Source: Paralithodes platypus (lineage: Eukaryota; Arthropoda; Malacostraca; Decapoda; Lithodidae). Taken from it: 64,000 bases of DNA. The notes beneath the pieces are model-generated. The model did no database searches. It was not told where the DNA came from and saw only the letters and a program-made list of their open reading frames with translations. Both the position numbers and the translations under genes were made by a program. Shown one piece after another: positions 35,464-45,532 of this stretch; position 1 is the first letter of the stretch; each line of letters begins with the position of its first letter. The stretch spans positions 35,592,061-35,656,060 of the forward strand of contig CM064485.1 of assembly GCA_032716605.1 (NCBI GenBank). The letters are read 5' to 3'.

Positions 35464-36160
35464 CTAAAGCGAAACTCCTAGTCGAGAGAGATGTACTCCA
35501 TCCTGGGCATACAGTTCATCCTTACCATAGTAGAGGGTCCAGTTATCCAGGAATGGAATAGTATTTGCCTTGCAATACTTTTCCAGCCGGCTATTTACAC
35601 CAATAGCCCTGGAGGACCATTCCTTCCTTACCCCTCTTCTTGGTAGGAAACTGTGTACCACAGGAACTCCACCCTTCTTCTTGATCCTCTCCAACATTTC
35701 CTGGTACTTGGTGAGCACCTCCTCAGTCCTACATCTCCAAATATCGTTGCTCCCTGCGTTGAGGAAGATGATGGGGTCCTCCCCACTCGCTTCCATGACA
35801 CCATCTAGCTTCTCTGCCACCTTCTCGACTCCAGCTCCAGGCAGACAGACAACGTTACCAACATGTGTGTTAGTAGCCTTGCCAAGGTATTTAACCATTG
35901 CATCCCCTACAGTTAAAATAGACTTAGATTTATTCTGTTGCCGGCCTGTAGCAGCAGAAGTAGCTGCAGATTTCCTCCCCTCCCCTCTCACTGTCCCGCT
36001 GTAAGACGGGTCATCTCCTTCCCACTTTCCCCCTTCACTGCCATCACACTCGTCATCCAGGGCACTATACTTGTGTTTAACCGTCACACACTGCTTCTGT
36101 AAGGTTAATTTAATTCCTCTTGAAGATGCCACCTTCCAGGAAGAGTCCGGTTTTCCTACA
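35464..36160 (-). pseudogene. CR1-C ORF1, esterase part with nucleophile Ser replaced
   Basis: About 220 residues on the minus strand ending in DGVHLSRLG. The SGNH blocks are present, but the nucleophile motif reads TVGDAMVKYL instead of GDSM (about 35895-35910), so the catalytic Ser is Ala. Block III NAGSNDIW and block V AQDGVHLS are kept. The upstream coiled-coil part is cut off by the BEL insertion and lies at 53957-54112. Confidence 0.87.
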
Positions 36161-36165
36161 CCAAT
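36161..36165. repeat. BEL target-site duplication, left copy (CCAAT)
   Basis: CCAAT here and at 53952-53956 bracket the BEL/Pao element, a 5-bp duplication as expected for this superfamily. Confidence 0.8.
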
Positions 36166-36954
36166 TATCGTATAAATACGATAGAATATGACTCTTTTGT
36201 GATCTCGTATGTCTCTGTGACGTCACGATCGCTCCTACAGCACGACGTAGGACGAGTAGATCGTATATTATAAGATTGTAAATAAGTTAAGTTATAAAAG
36301 GCCTAATATGCTATTAAGCAATATTGACATGGTCTTATGTAGTATATATGAATTTATCGTATATATTAATATAATTTATCGTATTGAGCAACCTAGATGT
36401 GGTACGATAATTTGGGCTCCTGGCGTTTTGCTGAGGCAGCAAGGTGTGCTTTCGAGGAACACCAGAGCCTTCACGAACACCAACCAGTTAACATCTAAAT
36501 TTCCGCCCTCAGTTGATCGAGCTTTTGTGCCTCTAATCACAATACACATACAGCAATACACACAGCTACACCATCACGACGCTCTCATCGACACCATGAC
36601 TGACTGACAGATAAGCATAATAATCATGTCCATTCCCATGTAATCATTTATTCTTTCTTTAACTTGACTCGTGTCTCGGGACCGAAGTCTCGATCCCCAT
36701 TGTCCACCGCCATATTGGGTAAAACGTTCTCCCTTGCCTCATTGCCACGTGGAACTATTGGTGAGTTAATTCCTGGCTAATATTAACCCTTATAACCTTA
36801 CCCTATATATACATTTATTATGTGAGACCTTTGGATATAAATTAGCTTGTTTCAGATTGAATTCAATTTAGATATGGAGTAGTTTTCATTTAGATTTATT
36901 TATTTGATTCATTATAGCTTAGTAATATTTAACTTCCATTGATAGTTTACCACA
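36166..36954 (+). repeat. BEL/Pao 5' LTR
   Basis: 789 bp, matching 53161-53951 with 4 substitutions counted by eye. The right LTR starts TGTATCGTATAA; this left copy lacks the first two bases TG. It ends TTTACCACA. It carries a CRE octamer and a TATA box (separate entry). Confidence 0.95.
36218..36300 (+). promoter_or_regulatory. BEL 5' LTR promoter: CRE octamer and TATA box
   Basis: TGACGTCA at 36218-36225 and TATAAAAG at 36293-36300, in the same spacing in the 3' LTR (53215-53222 and 53290-53297). This is a plausible RNA polymerase II core promoter for the element; the transcription start is not mapped. Confidence 0.6.
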
Positions 36955-36955
36955 T

Positions 36956-36973
36956 TGGTGCCCAGACCACGGG
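36956..36973 (+). other. BEL primer binding site
   Basis: TGGTGCCCAGACCACGGG begins two bases after the 5' LTR end. It has the TGG start expected for pairing to a tRNA 3' CCA end. The tRNA species is not assigned. Confidence 0.6.
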
Positions 36974-37006
36974 ATTTAGCTACCAGTAGGGGATTTTTCT
37001 TAGGCA

Positions 37007-37708
37007 ATGAGCAAGGGATTAGCCCAGGGATGCAGGAGCAAGGACCCCGGAGGGGTGGGGCTTGGCTATCTTCCTGTACCTCAGGCGCCGGTACCTCAGC
37101 AAATAGCCATAGTAGGGCATTCATATGCAACTAGGCTAAGGGCAGCTGACGGAGGAACTGAGTCGTATCGGGCGTCGGAGGGGGAAAAGACTTTCAAGCT
37201 GACCTACTTCGGGGTACCGGGAGCAACCGTTGACACCCTGAGAGCCTCCCCACAGTGGGGGCAAGTGGTTCGGTTTAGGCCGCATATGATCTTTTTGTTT
37301 ATTGGTGGCAATGATATACGCCCCGGTACAGTACCCCGCGAGTTAGCTGACGCTATCAAAGAGGTGGCGCTGGATCTGGAGCGTGAGTTCGGGGGGAGCT
37401 GTAAGATCGTGGCAATTGAGAGCCGGACGAGAGTCCGAGGGTTGTCAGCGGCGAACTATCAAGCCATAACAAATTCTGTTAACCGCGCCCTGAGGTGTCG
37501 GTTAGTAGAAATGAGGCACCGCTTTGTATCTCGCACTCTCAGCATCCGGGACCTCGACCAGGAAGGTGTCCACCTCGATTTAGACACCAATCAAGTCCTG
37601 TATGACAAGATTGTAGGGCTAACGAAGCGTTGGCTAGAGAGGGACGCCGGGGTTGTATCATTGCGCCTGCCTAAGTCCTGCATCCCACCCATCATCTTTC
37701 CACAATAA
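37007..37708 (+). CDS. SGNH/GDSL-type hydrolase ORF of the BEL element
   Basis: Intact 233-codon ORF from ATG to TAA, directly downstream of the primer binding site and upstream of gag. Residues ~28-200 look like an SGNH hydrolase: QQIAIVGHSYATRL (block I, GHS in place of GDS), FLFIGGNDIRPG (block III, Asn), and DQEGVHLDLDTN near residue 185 (block V, His with an acidic partner). The fold is common in esterases and acyl-hydrolases; substrate is unknown. It has no Gag features and is not the same sequence as the CR1 ORF1 esterase. A pyrimidine tract ending in CAG (37709-37725) just after the stop could be a splice acceptor for gag expression (speculative). A 5' hydrolase ORF is not a standard BEL component. 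Confidence 0.78.
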   Translation: MSKGLAQGCRSKDPGGVGLGYLPVPQAPVPQQIAIVGHSYATRLRAADGGTESYRASEGEKTFKLTYFGVPGATVDTLRASPQWGQVVRFRPHMIFLFIGGNDIRPGTVPRELADAIKEVALDLEREFGGSCKIVAIESRTRVRGLSAANYQAITNSVNRALRCRLVEMRHRFVSRTLSIRDLDQEGVHLDLDTNQVLYDKIVGLTKRWLERDAGVVSLRLPKSCIPPIIFPQ

Positions 37709-37923
37709 TTTTCTTTTCCGTTTCAGACTTCCTGTGACATATGACCTGACCTAACATTGTTTCTTGTTCAATATGATCCATTAGTAGGTATTGCTATTTA
37801 GTGTACTATTTTTTCTCCATAACAGAGAAGTCCGCCGGTCGGCGTCTCTTAAATAGACTATTATTTGGCCGTTGTGTTTGTAACTTAACATTTAGATACA
37901 TAGCCTATAGGCTCACATGCAAA

Positions 37924-39988
37924 ATGAATAAAGACAATAAAGAGACACTGTCTAGTGGGGTGCTGATCAAAGCCCCTAAAAATCAAAGGGCGGGACTTCG
38001 GGGAGTATTAAATAGGCTAATTGTAGACGTCAACACTTTCATCACTACTGCCGAACTAGAGGAATTGGAGGCTAGATTAGAAAACGTTCAAGCTACCCAC
38101 GGTCGTATTACGGCTCTGAGTGAGGTGATTTTGGCTGACATGATAGAGGAGGAAGAGATAGTTACAGAGTGTGATAATCGCGCCCTCTATGACGAACCTG
38201 TCTTTAGAGCGAAGTATCTATTACAGCGTGCTGTCGCAAGTAAGAAGGGAGGCGATAATGAGGCCCATAGAAGGGCTGACCCAAAACATACTGTACACCT
38301 CCCAAAGCTCAATCTTCCTACATTTTGGGGCAAGTTGACTGAGTGGTTAGCTTTTTGGGACGTATTTCGATCCAAGGTTCATGAATCCTCTTTGGATAAT
38401 GTCCGCAAGTTTCACTATCTGAAGGGACAAATGGAAGGAGAGGCCTTACATTTAATAGAGGGTTTTGCAGTAGTGGGTGGTAGTTATCTTGAAGCGGTAC
38501 ACTTATTAGAGTCCACATACGGGGATAGAGAGCAGTTGAAGATGGCCCATGTTGTTGCCTTGTTGGGGCTCGCAGAACCACAGTATAAGGTTGATGAGTT
38601 GACAAACTTCAGGGCAAATATGGAGTGCCATACTCGATCGCTAGACACCCTAGGGCTTACCACGCAGGAAATGATGGTCATTATCTTGCGTTAGAAGCTT
38701 CCTATGGCAATACTTGATAAGGTAAGATCATTTGAGCTGGGGGAGTTCAAAACTCAGTTTAGTAAGGAGATCAATAATCTACAGTTGAACAAAGGGAGAA
38801 TGTATGTGTCGGGAGGGAATGAGAATGTGGAGAAGAGGGGAACAGTAAGCATGACAGTGGGGACTAAAGAAAAGAAAGAGGGTGCGTATAAGAAACCTGC
38901 TCAGATTCTATGTAAGCTATGTAATAACAAACATAAATGGAGTTTCTGCGTAAAATACCCAACAAATGAGACAAAACTAGCACAGGCGAAAAGATTGAAG
39001 CTATGTGTGGGTTGTCTAAGTAAGGAACATGGTAAGCAGGGACAATGTACTGCTACATATTTAAGGCCCTGTCGCCACTGCAAAGGACATCACTTTGATA
39101 AGTTGTGTCCTACAGCAGATAAAGTCAAAGACGTAAAAAAAGAGGGTACTACAACTGTGGCACTAGGTAGCACGCAAGACACCACTATATTGCCGACAAT
39201 ACAGATTCCCATGGAAGGTAATGACAGTAACAAAGTTTGTCGGGTACTTCTAGATCAAGGGTCTCAACGTTCCTTTATAAAGAGGTCCGTACTAGTGGGA
39301 CTGAAGCACCGAATCGTAGGGGCTGAGACTCTTCGATTACAGGGCTTCACAGGGGTTACTGATAAACAAGACTACGAGATAGCGGAGATTTCATATTTCT
39401 ACCGTAAAAACCGGTACTTTATGACTTGTATCGTAGTAGACACCCTAGCAGAATATGTATCTGTAGGAGTGAAGAAGGTGGAACACGCATTACGTAGCAA
39501 AGGGGTTAACTTGTCAGATCCCATGGGAAATCAGAGTGAGGTGCATGTTCTAATTGGTGTGGATCATTATTATGAAGTAGTATACCCTGGATTTAAAAAG
39601 ATGTGTGGTGTAATTTTAATCCCCACTAAATTTGGATATTGCATGAGCGGAAAGGTGCATACTACACAGTCAAAGGTCCTGGTCGACACGGTCTCGATAT
39701 ATAGAGTCAATGTAACCGCGGCAGAGGAGTTGGGAAGGGAGGATTCCCAACCTAGTGACCCTAAGATGGCTGCCGAGTTCGACCTGGAACGACTGTGGAG
39801 ATTGGATCACATAGGCATTAATCCTATGGAGACTGATTATGACTCGGAAGTTGCGCTACAAAGGTTTGACGAGTCTGTGTGCTACTGTGCCTCAGACAAG
39901 CAATATAAAGTTAGTTTACCCTGGAAGAACAGTGAGATAAGCCTGCCTACCAACTATGGTTTGGCATTAGGTCGCTTGCGCGCATTGC
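37924..39988 (+). pseudogene. BEL gag, zinc knuckles and aspartic protease
   Basis: One frame with a single in-frame stop at 38692-38694 (LR-stop-KLP). Order: N-terminal alpha-helical region with TTAELEELEARLENVQ; the DUF1759-type BEL Gag domain (VHLPKLNLPTFWGKLTEWLA); three CCHC-like knuckles at about 38905-39115 (CKLCNNKHKWSFC, CVGCLSKEHG, CRHCKGHHFDKLC); and a DUF1758-type aspartic protease with VLLDQGSQRSFI. The open frame continues to 39988, where a one-base deletion moves the RT into another frame. Gag forms the particle and the protease matures the polyprotein. The ATG at 37924 is chosen because upstream sequence lacks family likeness. Confidence 0.88.
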
Positions 39989-40914
39989 AGCATTGTCTAA
40001 CGAACCGAGCACGCGCCAGGCGTATGACGATGTATTTCGGAGTTATGAAGATAGGGGCTTTATTGAGAGAGTCGATGTCAAGGAACCGTTTAAGAAGGGT
40101 AGGGTTCACTATCTGGCCCATCATGGGGTAAGGAAAGACAGCGTCACCACACCAATACGGGTGGTGTATGACTGTTCTGCCCACCAAGGTCAACAACCCA
40201 GTCTAAATGACTGCCTGTTGACAGGTCCGTCCATGGTGTCGGACCTGTCCCAACATCTATTGCGGTTTAGGCTGGGAAAGTACGCCTATACCAGTGACAT
40301 CGAGAAAGCATTCTTGATGGTCAAGCTAAAGGAGGAAGATAGAGATGTTACCCGCTTTCTTTGGTTCAGCGACATTAGCGACTCTGAGAGTCCAATCATA
40401 ATATACCGTTTTCGGGTTGTACTCTTTGGGGCCACATGCTCGCAGTTTTTGTTAAATGCCACAATCAGAAAACATCTAGCTGACACTCATGAGGACACAA
40501 GTAAACAATCTCGCGGATTATATATTGACAATTTGCAGGGTTCTAGCGATAGTCAGGATGATTTGTTATATGCATACTGGCAAGCACGCAGATTGTTTGC
40601 GGATGCACATCTATTTCTCCGTGAGTGGGTTACTAATAGTGAAGATCTTCAGAGTTTGATACAGGTGGACGGTACGGCATCTCTTAACCAGGAAAAGTCC
40701 AGAAATTTGGGGATGATCTGGCAACCTAAACATGACATACTAACTTTTCAAACAAGGTCTTTTGCTCAGCAGACAGGAGCGCACACCAAAAGAAGTCTGT
40801 TGAGCAAAGTTGCGCAATTTTTTGATCCTTTGGGTCTAGCATTACCTGTTACCATAAGAGCTAGGATTCTAATGCAGGAAGTTTGGAGACGTAAAATAGG
40901 ATGGGATAAAATTT
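39989..40914 (+). pseudogene. BEL reverse transcriptase (interrupted)
   Basis: Frame -1 relative to the protease. Motifs: FRSYEDRGFIERVDV, TTPIRVVYDCSA, SLNDCLLTGPSM, YTSDIEKAFLMVKL (motif A Asp), RFRVVLFGATCSQFLLNATI, LYIDNLQGS (BEL elements usually have Y-x-D-D; the second Asp is Asn here), then SKVAQFFDPLGLALPVTIRA leading into the A17/RNase H connection. Coding is cut at 40914 by the gypsy 5' LTR and resumes at 50825. The frameshift, the YIDN box and the insertion each make it inactive. Confidence 0.88.
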
Positions 40915-42803
40915 TGTGACGCTCCTGCATAGTAGCCACGTGCGGGCATGCGCGCGTGTCGGCTGCCCAGCCGTTTAGAAACCAGCCGGCCGGCCGGCTT
41001 TTCCTTAGTATATATCCTACGACAATGTAACTAATGTCTGGGATATTCTTATGTTGTTTCACAGCTTGAAGCTGCCCTTATTCTTAACCAACGCATCTTA
41101 GTATATTTTATTCTCGATAGTTGATTGTTTCATTATAATATATAAGATGTAAGTCTAGTGAGAGTGGGAGGAGACGAGCGGGAGAGAGAGACCGGCTGGG
41201 GGACGTTGCTTCGCGCGGAGAGTCCAGCTTGGGACGACCCTGATGTTGCCACGTGCATTTGATAGCAACGTTAGGCTTAGTTTCGACTCATGCCAGGGGT
41301 AGAGGACTTTGACCCGGCAACTGTGTTGAGTGTTGTCAAGCATGGGATGTATTTTGCATGCCTAGGGTGGGGTCCAGACAGATTCAAGACTCAGAGCTCA
41401 CCTCACTGTCATACCCTTCGGACCCCCTTGATATCTATCCCTCTCAACCCCACTTAGAAACTTTCTCTCTTACTTTGTATACCTTCCTTCCACTACTTCA
41501 CCAATCTATTTAATTATCCCATCCCCTTGATAGACCTTATATCTATTATTGTATTAACGACGAGCTCTCAGATAACTAGATAGGATTTTGGGCCTTATGC
41601 AGAGATGTAATTGTTAATGAGACCTAGGAAGCTTTTTTGTTGTCTCATAATTGGTGGTTTCATGCTTGCTAGTGTGTTCTTGTGTCAGGTTAGCAGGGGC
41701 TAGACCGGAGGGGAGGCTTTTTGCGATCCTTTAAGTAAAGTCTGCTGGTGCGAGTCCTGTGGACCCGCACGACTTTACTAGGATACCCGTGAGAGCCTGG
41801 GGGCATTTTCTTGTCTGTGTCCCTGTGTGTCTAGTATTGTGTTGTGTGAGGGCCCTTGCCTAGTCCACTCAGCACTGCGCTAGCACGTCTTGCTTTTGTT
41901 TTAGGGTCGCCAGGAGAGAGTCAGATACTTGCGATCTGAGTCTCTCAAGAGAGCACCCTTTCAATTAGAGTAATTTGGCGCACAGACTTGGGAACGTCCC
42001 TAGGCTAGAGCAGGTGGCTCAGCCCGGGTATCCGAAGCCTATATCCTTCCGGCTAGACCTCTGCCGCCTGGCAGATTAACAGCTAGGGGTTTATTATCTC
42101 TGTATGCTTGTTATTGTGCCACAGTTTACCGTTTTTGTGAGCATTGTGAGTCAGGGTGTGGCTTAGAGACTCTGTCCGAGCAGGCTTGCCTGACTAAGAG
42201 TGAGAAGCACACCTGTATGTGGTTATGTTGCGAGTTGCTACCTTTATTTAATTATACCTATGCCATTATACACTGTAGGTCCTATCACTAGTATTTATTC
42301 CTGCGTATGAGTTAAGAGTTCTCTAAATCCGTAACGTATTTTCTTTGCTAAGCATCAGATCCTACAGTAGCTGCATGCAGTTTAGAAACCCGCATCTCGT
42401 CTACCTGTACGATGTTTTGAGGACTGTTTGCTTTCACCTTCTTTCACGCAGGGGTGATTAGTTGTATTAATTAACGTAACGTTAAATGTACTTTCTTCTA
42501 GTTTGTTATTAAATTGTTTCTGCAATTTAATTCCGTTATCTATCTTTTCCTTGAAGCTTTAAGTCAACTTAATTGTGTGATCTTTTATATAGCCTGCTTG
42601 ACTATCAGCAGTCTATAGTGCGTGCACCCTGTAACCGAGTCATAGGATACCTTGTTGTCCAGGCAGGACTCTTGACGGTTTAGGGTGGTTTGTTGCCTGG
42701 GTTTATAGATAAGGGTTGGATCTAGCGTTTTCCGTTGTTGCTTGTTGCCGCATACCTAGTCCAATAGAAAGAGCCCAGTGTTTATATATCCGAGGACGTA
42801 ACA
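40915..42803 (+). repeat. Gmr1-like gypsy 5' LTR
   Basis: 1889 bp, starting TGTGACGCTCCTGC and ending GGACGTAACA. Matches 48485-50824 after removing a 438-bp MITE there. About 25 substitutions and two small indels were counted by eye. An unusually long LTR for a gypsy element. It contains GC-rich CCGGCCGGCCGG near the start, which is 10 bp longer in the 3' LTR. Confidence 0.93.
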
Positions 42804-43018
42804 AATTGCGTCCTTGCATAGGATTTGCTGAACAGAGGAATATAGTGGTCATTTGTTTTGGGATTCCTTATGATTAGAGGAATACAGTGGACATAGAGTG
42901 TTTTTTTTGGAGCAACCAATATAACACATTAAAGACTTTAAATAACATTAGTATATACATACTTGCATAGGAGATAAGGCACATTCTATAACCGTGATAA
43001 TTACTGCAGTACACAAAC
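42804..43018 (+). other. Gypsy 5' leader
   Basis: Non-coding leader between the 5' LTR and the Gag ATG. The sequence just after the LTR (AATTGCGTCCTTGCATAGG) does not start with the usual TGG of a primer binding site, so I cannot assign the priming tRNA. Confidence 0.5.
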
Positions 43019-45532
43019 ATGTCTAATACATCAGAACACAGTGATGGGTCAGGTCACGATACGGGCTCGGAGGGAGAAAGACTTGTGGAGTGGCTAGTCG
43101 ATAGCGAGGAGGGTGCTAGAAGATTTTTAGAGGTGCCCCTTACCGCTGCCAGGGTGTTGAAGCTGAATAAGTATGGCTTAAAGTGTGTGGCAGGTCTTCA
43201 GGGTCACCAGGGTTTAAGTGGCATGAGGAAAGATCAGCTGAGGACTTTGATATTGGGTTTAGAAGGGAGAGACCTGGGTGGAGAGGCGACTGGGGGCCCC
43301 GGTCCCCAGCCCCCCCTCCACTCTACCCCCATATCAAACGTCAGGGTGCCTGAATTTAGTACATACCCCCAATTTGATGGTCAATGGCAGTGTGGAATTC
43401 AATCACAGGGACCCTCTCCATTGAATGCACCTTCCCCTCCTCAAGGGTTGACTCCAGATTTGTTGTTTCGGCTTGAGATGGCCAAGGTTGAGGTTGCTAG
43501 AGCTCAGGTTGAGGCTACCGAAAGACAGGCTAGAGCTCAGGTTGAGGCTGCTAGAGCTCAGGTTGAGGCTGCCGAGAGACAGGCTAGTGTGCAGGCTGAG
43601 GTTGCTAGAGCTCAGGCTGAGGCCGCAGAGAGAACAGCTATACGAGAGGCTGAACTGCAGGCAGAGTCTACTAGGTATCGGGCTGACAGGGAGCTGGAGA
43701 TCTCTCGAGTGGAGGTAACAGGGCGAAATATTGGGGGAGGTAACAGACATCGGGACCAATCATTGTCGCACCTGCTTAAACTAGTTCCTGTGTTCGATGA
43801 ATCATGTGTGACTGAGTTTTTTATGCGATTTGAGAAGAAGTGTCAGGAACACCAGTGGCCTCACGAAAAGTGGGCAGCATTCGTTTCATCAAGACTCCTA
43901 GGAAAGGGGCTAAAAGCGTATGATGCACTACCTTTAGAGTCCTGTGTAGTTTATGATGAGCAAAAGAAAGCTGTGCTACGGGCCTATGAGTTACAACCAG
44001 AAACTTACCGCTTGAAGTTTCGGGGTGTTACTAAGGGCAAGGATAGTACCTTCCTAGAACACGCCCGGGACTTGTCTGATGCACTACGACATTGGCTGCG
44101 TTCTGAGAGGGCAGCTACTTTTGAGGAGTTGAGTGAGCTGGTTCTCTTGGAGCAGTTCTTTAAGTGCACAGGCGGGGACTTAACATTAAATATAAAGGAA
44201 AAAAATCCTAGAACTCTCCAGGAGGCAGCAGAAATGGCTGACCTCCGACTGTCATTAATTCGAGGGTGCGGAGCAGCAGCTAGGAGTGAGTCGGGTGCAA
44301 AGGATCGTACCTCTCCCCCTCCCAAGAATTTTGATACACATAAATATACAAAACCATCTAGCACTGACAATAAAACTGAACATAAACCAAATACCGTCCC
44401 GTATAAGAACTCTAATGGTACCTCCCACTCCCAAGGGAAACCAAAGAGTAAAGAGTGCTTTGCATGTCACAAGGAGGGTCACTTTGCAAATGCTTGTCCG
44501 AACAAGCCACCAAACAAGGTTGTGTCATTGGCCCGCAGCATAGGGGTGTCGCCTATATCTTCTGAGTTTGTCAAGGGTAGTTCGTCAGAGGTTGGGACAC
44601 AGCCTGTGTTCAAGAGTCCGGAAGACTCGAACCCTGTCCGCGACGTCTTTGGGGGTCATAGAGGGCATGGTTTTGTGAGGTGGGCTGGCGAAAGGCGAGG
44701 AGTTAAGCTATTGCGTGATACGGGGGCTTCTCAGACCTTGTTAAAGAACTTTACTGGTAGGCCGATTAACGCTGCTCGGGTGGTGGTAGTTCAGGGGATC
44801 AATGCTACGAAGTCCTACCCGCTGGTGCGGATGGAGCTGGAGGTGGGTGGTGTGGCGAAGGAGCTGGATGTAGGAATTGTAGAGAACTTGCCTGTTGGGG
44901 GCGTCGACCTCCTCCTCGGCAACGACTTTGCGGTGCCTGCTTCTAAGGTTTCACCCTTGGTCGTTGCCGAGAAGGCGGCCGACGTTAGTAGGGAGGAACA
45001 GGAGTGGGTTGAGAAGTGTAGCGTACAAACCATGGCGTGTGTTGTGACGCGTTCTCAGACATCCGGAGCCTTGCAGCCACCACCTCAGTCTATCAAACCG
45101 CGGAGGAAAGGTCACAAGAAAACGGGAAGTGTTGGTCAATTGGAGAGTTTTGAGCCGGCAGTGTTTCTTGGTGACTCATTATTGGCACCTATGTTAGAGT
45201 CTGGAGAGGCCCCGGGGCCTGTCACCGCTAGTGCAGGTGCAGGGCAGGAAGAGACTCTGCGACAGCATCGTTATGCGCAGCGTGAGGAAAGGATGGCTCA
45301 GCGGGACATTGGAGGTGGAAATAAATTATTTAAGATGAACTTGGATAATCTCGCACCTGCTGATATATGTTCCTTGCAGCTGGAAGATCCTGAAGTCAGG
45401 GCGTGGGTAATGGTGCTATCGAACTGGAGAGCGATGGGGATGCGCAGCCTGGTGATTTTTTCTTGTCCGAGGGGATCTTGTATCGGAGACATCAGGATCC
45501 CAAGAAAAAGTGGGATGGCGGGTCAGGATTAG
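43019..45532 (+). CDS. Gmr1-like gypsy Gag-protease
   Basis: 837 codons from ATG, open to about 45532. Domain order: acidic N-terminus; a coiled-coil block at residues ~150-225 built from repeats of the VEAARAQVEAAERQA type; a capsid region; a SCAN-like segment at ~320-412 (LQPETYRLKFRG, TFEELSELVLLEQFFKC, RTLQEAAEMADL); one CCHC knuckle at ~478 (CFACHKEGHFANAC); an aspartic protease with LLRDTGASQTLL at ~564 and VDLLLGNDF. SCAN domains of vertebrate zinc-finger proteins are thought to descend from Gag of Gmr1-like elements, which fits the pol order downstream. The integrase follows in the -1 frame from 45403. Confidence 0.9.
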   Translation: MSNTSEHSDGSGHDTGSEGERLVEWLVDSEEGARRFLEVPLTAARVLKLNKYGLKCVAGLQGHQGLSGMRKDQLRTLILGLEGRDLGGEATGGPGPQPPLHSTPISNVRVPEFSTYPQFDGQWQCGIQSQGPSPLNAPSPPQGLTPDLLFRLEMAKVEVARAQVEATERQARAQVEAARAQVEAAERQASVQAEVARAQAEAAERTAIREAELQAESTRYRADRELEISRVEVTGRNIGGGNRHRDQSLSHLLKLVPVFDESCVTEFFMRFEKKCQEHQWPHEKWAAFVSSRLLGKGLKAYDALPLESCVVYDEQKKAVLRAYELQPETYRLKFRGVTKGKDSTFLEHARDLSDALRHWLRSERAATFEELSELVLLEQFFKCTGGDLTLNIKEKNPRTLQEAAEMADLRLSLIRGCGAAARSESGAKDRTSPPPKNFDTHKYTKPSSTDNKTEHKPNTVPYKNSNGTSHSQGKPKSKECFACHKEGHFANACPNKPPNKVVSLARSIGVSPISSEFVKGSSSEVGTQPVFKSPEDSNPVRDVFGGHRGHGFVRWAGERRGVKLLRDTGASQTLLKNFTGRPINAARVVVVQGINATKSYPLVRMELEVGGVAKELDVGIVENLPVGGVDLLLGNDFAVPASKVSPLVVAEKAADVSREEQEWVEKCSVQTMACVVTRSQTSGALQPPPQSIKPRRKGHKKTGSVGQLESFEPAVFLGDSLLAPMLESGEAPGPVTASAGAGQEETLRQHRYAQREERMAQRDIGGGNKLFKMNLDNLAPADICSLQLEDPEVRAWVMVLSNWRAMGMRSLVIFSCPRGSCIGDIRIPRKSGMAGQD

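Larger units (their letters stand above)
31758..36165 (-). mobile_element. CR1-like LINE, copy C, main piece
   Basis: Minus-strand CR1 from its 3' octamer tail remnant (31758-31773) through 3' UTR, RT, endonuclease and most of ORF1. It is interrupted by a SINE (33631-34129) and stops at 36165, where the BEL 5' LTR starts. Its 5' end resumes at 53952. It is the host of the deepest nest in the window. Confidence 0.9.

Noticed and set aside
36308..36607. 99-codon ORF in the BEL LTRs
   Set aside because: Present in both LTRs only because they are duplicates; it spans promoter and leader and shows no domain.
43473..43759. Leucine/arginine-rich proteins overlapping the gypsy Gag coiled coil in other frames
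   Set aside because: They are out-of-frame shadows of the tandem repeats encoding the RAQVEAAERQA block.
45403..45532. Firm call of programmed -1 frameshifting between protease and integrase
   Set aside because: No clear slippery site plus downstream structure was seen, and other frameshifts in this element look mutational.
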